From NCBI GenBank assembly GCA_012839355.1, contig DUNK01000030.1, forward strand, positions 1-54,725: a stretch of 54,725 nt of DNA, given 5' to 3'. Of this stretch, positions 33,694 to 41,994 are shown in pieces (positions within the stretch are counted from its first letter, which is position 1; each line of letters opens with the position of its first letter). A program made the position numbers and the translations under genes. The notes under the pieces were generated by a model. That model was given only the letters and a program-made list of their open reading frames with translations. It was not told where the DNA came from and did not search any database. Origin of the DNA: Acholeplasma sp. GTDB lineage: Bacteria; Bacillota_I; Bacilli_A; Acholeplasmatales; UBA5453.

Positions 33694-35434
33694 CGCCGCT
33701 CACCTTTCTTTCTAAGGTCTGACGTTGAACTAATTCCTTGTATAATTCAGTTCGAGAAAGGAGTTCTTCGTGAGTACCTACATCTACTAACTGTCCCTTA
33801 TCTAATAATACAACCTTATCTAAATTTCTAACTGTGCTTATTCTATGCGCAATGATAATTGTTGTCTTATTTTTTCTAATTCTTTTTAAATTTTGTAAAA
33901 TTGTTTCTTCTGTATTAGTATCTACGGCGCTAACAGAATCGTCAAAAATTAAAATTGGTGCATCTTTTGCTAAAGCTCTTGCGATTGATATTCTTTGCTT
34001 TTGCCCACCAGAAACTGTTACTCCTCTTTCACCTAACACAGTATCAAAACCATGTGTGAAATCAATAACATTATCATAAATATCAGCCAATTTAGCTGAT
34101 TCCATAATTTCTTCATCAGTTAATTTTTTTGCACCAAAAGCGATATTATCTTTAATTGTTGTTGAATATAAAAAGTTGTCTTGTGGAACATATGCTATTT
34201 GTTCTCTTAAACTTGATATTGAAATATCCATAATATCTTTACCTTCAACATAAATCATATCTCTTTCAATGTTATAAAGTCTTAATAGTAAATCAACTAG
34301 CGTTGTTTTACCAGAACCAGTTCTACCAATAATTCCTATTGATTCGCCAGCTTTCATTGAAAACTTGATATCCTTTAATACATACTGTTCTGGCTCATCT
34401 GGATAAGCAAATGTTAAATTATTAAATGTAATGTTTCCTTTTAATTCAACTTCTTCATCTCCATCAACTAATAAAGGTTTGCTGTCTAAAAACTCAGCAA
34501 CTCTTGAATAAGATGCTAAAGATTGACTTCTTAAATTGGCAAATTGAGTTATAGCCATAACTGGCCATGTTAACATTCCAAATAGCGAAGTGAACTCTGT
34601 TAAATTACCAACACTAAAATTCATAGGATTAGAAATCGCAAAATAAGCGCCAAATAAAATAATTGTTATAAATGTTAAACTAATAAATGTTGATATAACA
34701 ATTTGAACTTTAACCATTTCTCTAACAAAGTCCATATGCTTATTATAAAAATCATCACTTTTCTCTTTAAATAGCATTGCTTCTTTTGTTTCTCTTACGA
34801 ACGCTTTAATTACTTGTATACCTGAAAATGACTCTTGCGTAAAGTCATTCATAGCTTCAAACGAGTCCTGGCGAAGTCTAAACTTCATACGCATTCTCTT
34901 AATAATGAAAAACGCAACAACCCCCAAACATGACAATGGGATTATGCTTACTAGTGTTAACATCACATTCATTCTAAACATTCTTACTATAACAATCCCA
35001 CTTAAAAAGAGTCCATCAAGAAGTAACAATAATGCTCTACCAAATGATTGTCTAATAACTTCAACATCATTAGAAAAATAAGTCATTATCGCACCAACTT
35101 TATTTTCTTGATAATATGGCTGATCAAGTGTCATCGCATGATCAAATAATTGTTTACGTAAATCATACTGAATGCTTCTACTAGTTCCAAATAAAAACAC
35201 ACGCCACATCATTCTACCAATATACATTACCCCGACCAATAGTAAAAATGTGATGATAAAATCCATTAAGCCTTTTCTATTCATAAAGCCATAACTAAAA
35301 TCATCTACCATCTCGCCAAACAGCCTAGGTACATATATACTAATAAAATCTACCAATAGGAGTACAACTGCTCCTATAAATAGTAGAATGCCGTATTTTT
35401 TATAATATTTGTTGATATGTTTTCCAAATAACAC
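33686..35434 (-). CDS. Heterodimeric ABC exporter, subunit with a degenerate Walker B
   Basis: The 582-residue partner half-transporter also has six N-terminal helices and a C-terminal ATPase. Walker A GRTGSGKTTL, Q-loop VPQDNF and signature VSGGQKQR are normal, but the residue after Walker B is Asp rather than Glu (LIFDDSVSAVD), so its own ATP site should hydrolyse poorly. The H-loop (AHRIS) is kept. The start is GTG at 35434, with AAGGAG about 11 bases upstream. It is the first gene of the pair, under an extended -10 promoter; no regulator gene is nearby. Confidence 0.92.
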   Translation of the reverse strand: MLFGKHINKYYKKYGILLFIGAVVLLLVDFISIYVPRLFGEMVDDFSYGFMNRKGLMDFIITFLLLVGVMYIGRMMWRVFLFGTSRSIQYDLRKQLFDHAMTLDQPYYQENKVGAIMTYFSNDVEVIRQSFGRALLLLLDGLFLSGIVIVRMFRMNVMLTLVSIIPLSCLGVVAFFIIKRMRMKFRLRQDSFEAMNDFTQESFSGIQVIKAFVRETKEAMLFKEKSDDFYNKHMDFVREMVKVQIVISTFISLTFITIILFGAYFAISNPMNFSVGNLTEFTSLFGMLTWPVMAITQFANLRSQSLASYSRVAEFLDSKPLLVDGDEEVELKGNITFNNLTFAYPDEPEQYVLKDIKFSMKAGESIGIIGRTGSGKTTLVDLLLRLYNIERDMIYVEGKDIMDISISSLREQIAYVPQDNFLYSTTIKDNIAFGAKKLTDEEIMESAKLADIYDNVIDFTHGFDTVLGERGVTVSGGQKQRISIARALAKDAPILIFDDSVSAVDTNTEETILQNLKRIRKNKTTIIIAHRISTVRNLDKVVLLDKGQLVDVGTHEELLSRTELYKELVQRQTLERKVSGDA

Positions 35435-35467
35435 TTCTACACAACTCCTTAAAACCGCTCACCAAAT

Positions 35468-35476
35468 ATGATACCA
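35468..35476 (-). promoter_or_regulatory. Extended -10 promoter of the ABC exporter operon
   Basis: The minus strand reads TGGTATCAT, 34 bases before the GTG start. Confidence 0.5.
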
Positions 35477-35572
35477 CATTTATCCTTTAATTTCACTAAA
35501 AATGTTGTTTTATTAATAAAATATTAATATCTATCTAAAATCTATTGTTTTACTCCTCATTATTTGATAATT

Positions 35573-35581
35573 TGTTATAAT
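35573..35581 (+). promoter_or_regulatory. Extended -10 promoter of pepT
   Basis: TGTTATAAT lies 32 bases before the pepT start. No -35 is evident. Confidence 0.6.
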
Positions 35582-35613
35582 ATTATTAACCAAATAAAAG
35601 GAAGAGTGAGAAT

Positions 35614-36816
35614 ATGGATATCGTAAAAAGATTTATAAATTATGCAAAAATTGATACACAATCAGACCCTAATAGCGATACTATTCCTTCTACTAGTAAA
35701 CAAAAAGATTTAAGTAGACTTTTAGTAGAAGAGTTAAAAGAAATGAAACTTGATGCGTTTATGGATAAGTATGGTTATGTTTATGCAAAAATACCCGCTA
35801 ACACAAAAGGAAAAAGACCTGTAGGTTTTATTGCTCACGTTGATACTTCTTATGATGCACCAGGCAATAATGTTAAGCCTCGCATCATTAAAAACTATCA
35901 AGGCGAAGAAATCGTTTTAAACGAACAGTATAAAATGTCTCCAGACAAATTTGATTGTTTAAACGATGTTATTGGTGATGATATTATCGTTACTGATGGA
36001 AACACTTTGTTAGGTGCTGACAATAAAGCGGGCGTTGCTATTATAATGGACTTAGCTCAAAAACTAACAAAGGATAATAGTATTTTGCATGGTGATGTCT
36101 ATATTGGTTTTACTCCTGACGAAGAAATAGGACGCGGACCTCACAAGTTTGATTTAGATTATTTTAAGCCTGACTTTGCTTATACGATTGATGGAGGAAA
36201 GGTTGGAGGCTTAAACTATGAAAACTTTAACGCTTCTTCTGCAGACATTAAATTTATCGGCAAATCAATTCATCCAGGCACAGCCAAAAATAAAATGATT
36301 AACGCCATCCATCTCGCTATGGAATTTCATTCGATGTTGCCAACATTTAAAAACCCTGCATATACAGAAAAAAGAGAAGGCTTTAATCATCTATCAAGCA
36401 TAAAAGGTTCTGTTGAAGAAGCAACAGTTCATTATATTATTAGAAATCATGATTATAATGAATTTAAACAACAAGAAAAAGAATTTGAAACTATTAAAAA
36501 TTATTTAAATAATAAGTATGGCTATGAAGCAGTTCATCTTACAATTAAAGAAAGTTATTTAAATATGTATGAGGTTCTTAAAAAGGATATGACTCCTGTT
36601 AAGATTGCTGAAGAAGCAACAAAAAAAGCCAATGTAACTCCTTTCGCTTCTCCAATGAGAGGAGGAACCGATGGGGCTCAATTGACTTATATGGGGTTAC
36701 CTTGCCCGAACCTAGGAACAGGCGGTTATAATTACCACGGCCGTTATGAATTTTTAAGTATTAACCAAATGAAAAAGGTTGTGGAAATTTTATTAGAAAT
36801 AATTAAATTACTTTAA
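35614..36816 (+). CDS. pepT: Peptidase T (tripeptide aminopeptidase)
   Basis: This M20-family dizinc exopeptidase removes the N-terminal residue of tripeptides in the cytosol. The 400-residue protein has IAHVDTSYDAPG (first metal His and Asp), LLGADNKAGVA (bridging Asp), TPDEEIGRGP (catalytic Glu pair), a lid domain with SIHPGTAKNK, and the late MRGGTDGAQLTYMGLPCPNLGTGGYNYHG that closes the metal site. It starts after GGAAGAG and has its own extended -10. Its last 9 bases overlap the end of the convergent esterase gene, and no hairpin is seen between them. With pepO it forms part of a peptide-use set. Confidence 0.95.
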   Translation: MDIVKRFINYAKIDTQSDPNSDTIPSTSKQKDLSRLLVEELKEMKLDAFMDKYGYVYAKIPANTKGKRPVGFIAHVDTSYDAPGNNVKPRIIKNYQGEEIVLNEQYKMSPDKFDCLNDVIGDDIIVTDGNTLLGADNKAGVAIIMDLAQKLTKDNSILHGDVYIGFTPDEEIGRGPHKFDLDYFKPDFAYTIDGGKVGGLNYENFNASSADIKFIGKSIHPGTAKNKMINAIHLAMEFHSMLPTFKNPAYTEKREGFNHLSSIKGSVEEATVHYIIRNHDYNEFKQQEKEFETIKNYLNNKYGYEAVHLTIKESYLNMYEVLKKDMTPVKIAEEATKKANVTPFASPMRGGTDGAQLTYMGLPCPNLGTGGYNYHGRYEFLSINQMKKVVEILLEIIKLL

Positions 36817-37536
36817 AATCCACTTAAGAGCTTTCTTAATTTCTTGATCCCAATAATCCCAACTATGTGCTCCTGGACCTGTTAAATAAGTGTGGTTATA
36901 TTTAATCTCATTTAAGTGTTTATGAAAGTCTTCATTTTCATTAAATAAAGAGTCTTCAGTTCCACAAGTGAAATATAGTTCAACCTTGTTTAAAGCCTTC
37001 TTTGAAAGAGTATAAAGACTATTCTTTTTTGCAGTATCTTTGTTTAAAAATAATTCAGTCTTAGGTCTTAGGGAATCTTTAACTCTATCAATCATATTTT
37101 CTAATTTAATCACTGATGAAAACCCAACAGCTTTAGAGTATTTTTCAGGATATGATAAAGCTGTTTTTAACGCTCCATATCCACCCATGGATAATCCTGC
37201 AACAAAAGTATTTTCTCTTGTTTGTTTAATGTTAAATGTTTTATTGATTAACTCATAAATTTCTTCAGCTACATACTTAGAATAATCACCAAATATTTCA
37301 TGATTAACATAAAACGAATTATACCCGCTAGGCATAACAACTAACAAGTTAGTTCCATCAACATATCTTATCAAATTAGTATACTTAACCCAGTTGGCAT
37401 AATTGCCTTGATAACCATGCAAGAGATAGAGAACTTTTAATTCTTCATTGTCTTGTAAAATGTTTGGTTTAATTACATACAAGTTTGTGTTTAATTCTAA
37501 TACATTACTATGAAATTCAATCATCATTAATGCCAT
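36808..37536 (-). CDS. Alpha/beta-hydrolase esterase (FrmB / esterase D-like)
   Basis: The 242-residue hydrolase has the nucleophile elbow GLSMGGYG (Ser116), an Asp in CGTEDSLF (Asp195) and a His in GAHSWDYW (His224), plus LYLLHGYQGN (oxyanion region). This matches the putative-esterase family that includes S-formylglutathione hydrolase and tributyrin esterase EstA. There is no signal peptide, so it is cytosolic; the real ester is unknown. The start has a strong site, GGAGGAAATAAAC. It follows the glycerophosphodiesterase gene by 14 bases, so both probably lie in one operon and may work on lipid or acyl-ester breakdown. Confidence 0.85.
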   Translation of the reverse strand: MALMMIEFHSNVLELNTNLYVIKPNILQDNEELKVLYLLHGYQGNYANWVKYTNLIRYVDGTNLLVVMPSGYNSFYVNHEIFGDYSKYVAEEIYELINKTFNIKQTRENTFVAGLSMGGYGALKTALSYPEKYSKAVGFSSVIKLENMIDRVKDSLRPKTELFLNKDTAKKNSLYTLSKKALNKVELYFTCGTEDSLFNENEDFHKHLNEIKYNHTYLTGPGAHSWDYWDQEIKKALKWILK

Positions 37537-37550
37537 GTTTATTTCCTCCG

Positions 37551-38999
37551 CTATAACACTTCTACTTCAATCAAATCTGAAGCATAAGTTATTTCCTTTT
37601 CAATTATTTTTGCAGTATGTGTTACATACATATATGCTGTACCTTTTTTCTTTGCGCCAACTATCTTATTATCTTTAATCTCTAACCCTAATGGATTATC
37701 AAACAATATGTGCGTTTTAAAATCTAAATTGTCTCCCTTTTCATCATACACTTTAATTTCCATCTTATCGTTTTGTTGATATTCCATCTTTCTTTTTACT
37801 ACTATTCTTTTAGGCATATGACTTAAAAGATGAACGTAATCTGAATTAATCATATCATGCCCTTCAAATAACACATCATCTAATTTGTTTTTTGGTATTC
37901 CCCAAGGTGAATAACCAATCATACGTGCTTTTAATTCCTTTTCTAATTCTTTGTTTTGTTTAGGATAGTGTGGATGAACAATCAACCTATACTTATTAAT
38001 AACCTTCAACATTGAAAGTAAATCCATATTTTCTCCATCTAACGAAACTAATAACCCGTTTATATTATTAGGCATTGATTCATCCATGTTAATTAATGCT
38101 ATCGGATAAAAACTCATTACCATTACATTTCTTTTCATTTTATTAACTACTTTTGAAATTGCCTTAATTGCTCTTTGTGTTTCTACTTTAGTTTCAACTA
38201 AAAACGTTAGATCTTCCGGTAACGCTTTATCCATTTCTGCTAGTGTTGGGATAGCATCTTCTAAGACTTGATTGCCTAATTTTTGTCTAGCTTGTTTAAG
38301 TTCATTTAAAGTATTATATTTTATCACTAAATCTTTATTGTAAGTTCTTCCTAGTGTTCTATCATGGTTTACTACAACCACATCATCAGCAGTTAAGTGA
38401 ACATCCATCTCTAAAACATCTGCGCCATGTTCATATGCCATTAAACCAGATTTAATAGAGTTCTCAACTTGATCAACATGATAGCCTCTATGAGAAACTA
38501 AAAAAGGTAATGTTGATATATCGCCAACTAATTCTACTTTTTCAATATTTCTACCGATAACACCATCAGCACCAGCCAATGCTGCCTTATAAACTTCTAA
38601 TTGATTATTTACTCTTATAATTACTTTTATCCCGTAATGATGAAGTTCTCTTATTTGTCTTTGAGTAGCATATTTAGGTTCCAAACAAACAGTAAAAAGA
38701 TTTAGTTTAAATGCTCTTTTTACTAACTCATCAAATGTTTTAAATTTAGTTTTTGGTTCATATATAAGTCTTGTGTAATCAAAGACATTTCTTGCTTCGC
38801 TTAATGTTTTTCTACTATTAGAAAGTAAAAATATATCATAATGATTTAATAATTTTAAATATTCAGAACTTTGCACAGCATCTGCCGGATGGTTAACTTC
38901 AAGCAAGTTAAGACCTTTAAAAACAGTAATTGTTTTACTATCCCTAATATAATTTACATCAGCATCGTTTGTGTCTGTTATATAAATCATCTTTCTCAT
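37551..38999 (-). CDS. Glycerophosphodiester phosphodiesterase with extra N- and C-terminal regions
   Basis: About 482 residues in three parts. The middle (about 165-400) is a GDPD TIM barrel with VSHRGYHVDQVENS, VLEMDVHLTADDVVVVNHD (Glu/Asp metal ligands and His) and LVETKVE; such enzymes cut glycerophosphodiesters to glycerol 3-phosphate and an alcohol. The N-terminal 160 residues lack catalytic residues, but YGIKVIIRVNNQLEVYKAALAGADGVIG looks like the last strands of another GDPD barrel. The C-terminal 90 residues look beta-rich and Ig-like. No signal peptide is present. Start: ATG at 38999, because GAGGG lies 5 bases upstream; the earlier GTG overlaps that site. Confidence 0.8.
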   Translation of the reverse strand: MRKMIYITDTNDADVNYIRDSKTITVFKGLNLLEVNHPADAVQSSEYLKLLNHYDIFLLSNSRKTLSEARNVFDYTRLIYEPKTKFKTFDELVKRAFKLNLFTVCLEPKYATQRQIRELHHYGIKVIIRVNNQLEVYKAALAGADGVIGRNIEKVELVGDISTLPFLVSHRGYHVDQVENSIKSGLMAYEHGADVLEMDVHLTADDVVVVNHDRTLGRTYNKDLVIKYNTLNELKQARQKLGNQVLEDAIPTLAEMDKALPEDLTFLVETKVETQRAIKAISKVVNKMKRNVMVMSFYPIALINMDESMPNNINGLLVSLDGENMDLLSMLKVINKYRLIVHPHYPKQNKELEKELKARMIGYSPWGIPKNKLDDVLFEGHDMINSDYVHLLSHMPKRIVVKRKMEYQQNDKMEIKVYDEKGDNLDFKTHILFDNPLGLEIKDNKIVGAKKKGTAYMYVTHTAKIIEKEITYASDLIEVEVL

Positions 39000-39023
39000 T
39001 TTATCCCTCACTTATACTCAAAT

Positions 39024-39050
39024 ATTATATCCTTTATAACATACGTTATA
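39024..39050 (-). promoter_or_regulatory. Promoter region with palindrome before the phosphodiesterase gene
   Basis: On the minus strand TATAAT lies at 39029-39024, and an alternative TGTTATAAA just upstream overlaps a 16-base palindrome, TATAAC-ATAC-GTTATA (39035-39050). The palindrome could be an operator, though AT-rich promoter DNA yields such matches readily. Confidence 0.4.
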
Positions 39051-39123
39051 TAATGAATGTTTAAACCACCACTACTATTATATACCAAAACATCCATTTA
39101 TTTTAAGAAAATAATGGAAAAGT

Positions 39124-39152
39124 TTGACTATTTTCTTTATATTTGTTAAAGT
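39124..39152 (+). promoter_or_regulatory. Promoter of nagB
   Basis: TTGACT (39124-39129), 17 bases and TAAAGT (39147-39152) with a TGT extension, 45 bases before the start codon. Confidence 0.65.
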
Positions 39153-39197
39153 TTTTGTGGATGCATATTAATAATATACTTGGAGGAAATTAATAAA

Positions 39198-39905
39198 ATG
39201 AAAATAATTATTAACAAAAAAGCAAAATTAGACAAATTAGCAGCTCAAGAAATAATTAATTTAGTAAATGAAAACCCTAAGGCTGTTTTAGGTTTAGCAA
39301 CAGGTTCAAGCCCAATTGGTCTTTATGAAGAACTTATCAAAGACCATAAAGCTAATAAAACAAATTATAAAAAAGTTACTACTTTTAATTTAGATGAGTA
39401 TATCGGTATCCCTATCGATCATGAACAAAGTTATCATACTTTTATGTATGAAACTTTATTTAAACACTTAAACATCAATTTAAAAAACACTAACTTTCCT
39501 AAACAAGATGACCCAGCAAGTTATACAAAACTTTTAGAGAAAAAACCTGTTGATTTACAAATACTAGGTATTGGCTCTAACGGGCATATAGCATTTAATG
39601 AGCCTGGCACCTCTTTTGATTCTACTACTCAATATGTAGATTTAGCCGAATCAACAATTAAAGATAATTCACGTTTTTTTGATTCAATTGATGATGTTCC
39701 TAAAAGAGCAGTTACGATGGGGTTAAAAGACATAATGATGGCAAAGAAAGTAATTCTTCTTGCTTTTGGTAAAAATAAAGCTGAAGCGATTAACACACTC
39801 GTAAATGGGAAAAAAAGCGAAGACTGCCCAGCAACAATTCTTCAAGATCATCCAAACCTAACTTTATATCTTGATGAAGATGCAGCAAGTCTATTAAAGA
39901 AATAA
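39198..39905 (+). CDS. nagB: Glucosamine-6-phosphate deaminase
   Basis: NagB converts glucosamine 6-phosphate to fructose 6-phosphate and ammonia, linking amino sugars to glycolysis. The 235-residue protein shows GLATGSSPIGLYEEL, TTFNLDEYIG (catalytic Asp), LGIGSNGHIAFNEPG (catalytic His) and VTMGLKDIM. This is the shorter, Gram-positive form without the allosteric tail of E. coli NagB. The start is ATG 39198, 11 bases after GGAGG; a TTG at 39180 would overlap that site. No nagA or sugar transporter is adjacent. The opposite reaction direction would feed GlmU, 2 kb away. Confidence 0.94.
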   Translation: MKIIINKKAKLDKLAAQEIINLVNENPKAVLGLATGSSPIGLYEELIKDHKANKTNYKKVTTFNLDEYIGIPIDHEQSYHTFMYETLFKHLNINLKNTNFPKQDDPASYTKLLEKKPVDLQILGIGSNGHIAFNEPGTSFDSTTQYVDLAESTIKDNSRFFDSIDDVPKRAVTMGLKDIMMAKKVILLAFGKNKAEAINTLVNGKKSEDCPATILQDHPNLTLYLDEDAASLLKK

Positions 39906-39927
39906 ACTCTGTTTAATTAGATAAATA

Positions 39928-39967
39928 AAAACCTACTGTTTTCGACAAATGAAATAGTAGGTTTTTT
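39928..39967. terminator. Bidirectional terminator between nagB and the macro-domain gene
   Basis: AAAACCTACT/AGTAGGTTTT (39928-39937 with 39955-39964) has a 17-base loop and T runs on both strands. Confidence 0.75.
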
Positions 39968-39968
39968 C

Positions 39969-40487
39969 TTATTTTAATTCTTCTAATTTATTTTTATAAA
40001 AGTTGTATACACTCTTATCATATATAACAAACTTAATATCTAATAATTTATATTGTTCACTTGTTAGTAGTTTTAATACTTTTTCTGCAACATCTTCATG
40101 TTTGAATCCGTAAACCCCAGTTCCTAATGATGGTAATAAAATACTTTTATAATTGTTCTCTATACAAAAGTCTAATAAATTTTCGCATGTTTGAAGTAAC
40201 ACTTTTACTGCTTCATCTAATGTTTTATAGTCGTATCTTTTTGGCCCTTGAACAAACAAAATATCAAGAGGAATATCAAACCCCTTCGTAACTCTAACTT
40301 CAGAAACTTTCATATTAGTTTTATATTTTTCTTTACAGTATTTTTCTAACTCATCTTTGCCTGCTTTCTGAAAAATCAAACGAGATATACCTGAACCAGA
40401 TATCATATATGGGTTAGTAGGATTAATTATTATTGATGCTTCTTTTAATAGTTTGTCATTAACTATAGAATCATTTATTATTTTCAT
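39969..40487 (-). CDS. Macro-domain protein (ADP-ribose-binding type)
   Basis: The 172-residue protein is a single macro domain: ASIIINPTNPYMISGSGISRLIFQKAG holds the NxxN-type loop and diphosphate loop, and LLPSLGTGVYGFKHEDVAE the second binding loop. Macro domains bind or remove ADP-ribose from proteins, nucleic acids or metabolites. Whether this one is a hydrolase is not clear; the usual second Asn and GGG are changed (NPTNPYMISGSG). Its start overlaps glmU by 17 bases and there is no ribosome site, so it is probably translated by coupling to glmU. The hairpin at 39928 ends the unit. Confidence 0.85.
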   Translation of the reverse strand: MKIINDSIVNDKLLKEASIIINPTNPYMISGSGISRLIFQKAGKDELEKYCKEKYKTNMKVSEVRVTKGFDIPLDILFVQGPKRYDYKTLDEAVKVLLQTCENLLDFCIENNYKSILLPSLGTGVYGFKHEDVAEKVLKLLTSEQYKLLDIKFVIYDKSVYNFYKNKLEELK

Positions 40488-41859
40488 TCTTGATTTTATT
40501 AAAGTGCTTATAGTAAAAATCTTCTTTTACTTCTTGTCTATTTCTAGCAATCGCTAGAGAGCCTTTTTTAACATCCTCAGTAATTGTTGAGCCTGCTGCA
40601 ATAATTACATCATCATCAATTTTGATTGGCGCAATTAAATTAACATTACAACCAATAAACACATCATTACCAATAACAGTTTGATATTTTTCTTTTCCAT
40701 CAAAATTAACTGTTACGCTTCCACAACCAAAGTTGACTCTTTTACCTGCCTTCGTATCACCGATGTAAGCGTGATGAGATGCAAATGAATCATCACCAAT
40801 AGTTGAGTTTTTAACTTCTGTAAAATTGCCAACACGAACATTTTTACCAATAACTGATAAATCTCTAATGTGTGCGAATGGTCCAACATAACTTTTTTCG
40901 CCAATAGTTGAGTTAGCGATTACACTATCTTCAACAATAACTTCTTCATCTATTTTTGAATTCATAATTGTTGTATTAGGTCCAATAATTGAATTCTTTT
41001 TAATTATTGATTTACCATTAATAATTGTGTTTTGTTTAATTGTTACACCTGGTTCTATAACAGCATCAACACTAACTCTAATTGTTTGGGGAGATTCCAT
41101 AGTTACGCCATTTAACATAAGTTTGTTGTTGATTTTTTCTTTTAAATATTCTTCAATTGCACTGGCTTGTTTATTATCATTTATGCCTGCTGTTTGATAG
41201 GTGTCTTCTATAACAAATGCTCCCACTTTATAGTTAGCACTCATCAACTCAACAATATCTGTTAAATAATATTCTTCTGTTAATTCATTAGGTTGTATTT
41301 TGTTTATATATTCTAACAATAATCCATTTTTAACTACATAGATGCTCGTGTTAACTTCTTTAACTAATCGTTCTTTTTTTGTAGCATTTTTATGTTCAAC
41401 TATTTTTAAAACTTGTCCTTTACTATCTTTAATTATTCTTCCGTATTGTAACGGATCATCAAGAATCATTGTACAAACAGTTAAATCATTTCCTTCTTTT
41501 AAATGTTTCTCTATGATTTCATCTGTTAGCTCTGGAGTTAATAAAGGTACATCTCCCGGAACAATAAATGTTTGGCCTTCCTTATCTTCTAAATGATGAA
41601 TCGCACACTTAACTGCATGTCCTGTGCCTTTTTGTTCTATTTGTTCGGCAAAGATTACACGATTAGATAAATGTTCGTAAAAATACTCTTTTTTATAACC
41701 GACAATCAAAATTGTTTCATCAACATATTTTGACTTTTCAAATCTTTCTACAACATATTCAATAATTGGTTTGTCTAATATAGGAAAAGCACATTTTGGA
41801 ATGTTGCTTTTCATTCTAGTTCCTTTTCCTGCCGCTAACACAAGTGCGTATGTTTTCAA
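40471..41859 (-). CDS. glmU: Bifunctional UDP-GlcNAc pyrophosphorylase / GlcN-1-P acetyltransferase GlmU
   Basis: GlmU acetylates glucosamine 1-phosphate and then makes UDP-GlcNAc, the amino-sugar donor for surface glycans. The N-terminal half has LAAGKGTRMKS (UTP binding), EQKGTGHAV and VPGDVPLLTPE. The C-terminal half is a left-handed beta helix of hexapeptides (from about 245), with RNRQEVKEDFYY near the end. I chose TTG at 41859 (then KTYALVLAAG), with GGAGTGGTGAAT just before it; the length, 462 residues, is usual. It overlaps the macro-domain gene. UDP-GlcNAc use without a full peptidoglycan set in view hints at glycolipid or capsule synthesis. Confidence 0.94.
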   Translation of the reverse strand: MKTYALVLAAGKGTRMKSNIPKCAFPILDKPIIEYVVERFEKSKYVDETILIVGYKKEYFYEHLSNRVIFAEQIEQKGTGHAVKCAIHHLEDKEGQTFIVPGDVPLLTPELTDEIIEKHLKEGNDLTVCTMILDDPLQYGRIIKDSKGQVLKIVEHKNATKKERLVKEVNTSIYVVKNGLLLEYINKIQPNELTEEYYLTDIVELMSANYKVGAFVIEDTYQTAGINDNKQASAIEEYLKEKINNKLMLNGVTMESPQTIRVSVDAVIEPGVTIKQNTIINGKSIIKKNSIIGPNTTIMNSKIDEEVIVEDSVIANSTIGEKSYVGPFAHIRDLSVIGKNVRVGNFTEVKNSTIGDDSFASHHAYIGDTKAGKRVNFGCGSVTVNFDGKEKYQTVIGNDVFIGCNVNLIAPIKIDDDVIIAAGSTITEDVKKGSLAIARNRQEVKEDFYYKHFNKIKNENNK

Positions 41860-41955
41860 ATTCACCACTCCTAATTTTATATAATTATTATAATGCATAC
41901 ATATAATTATAACCTATTTAATAATTATTATTAAGTCAATATTATATTTAAATTT

Positions 41956-41981
41956 AAAAAAACCAAATTAATGGTTTTTTT
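41956..41981 (-). terminator. Terminator of the glycine cleavage operon
   Basis: AAAAAAACCA/TGGTTTTTTT (41956-41965 with 41972-41981) with a 6-base loop and a T tract on the minus strand. Confidence 0.75.
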
Positions 41982-41994
41982 ATTTTTGTTTTTA

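Noticed and set aside
39035-39090. NagR/dre operator before nagB
   Set aside because: The region has AT-rich palindromes but no good match to the TGGTATAGACCA-type site known from NagR regulation.
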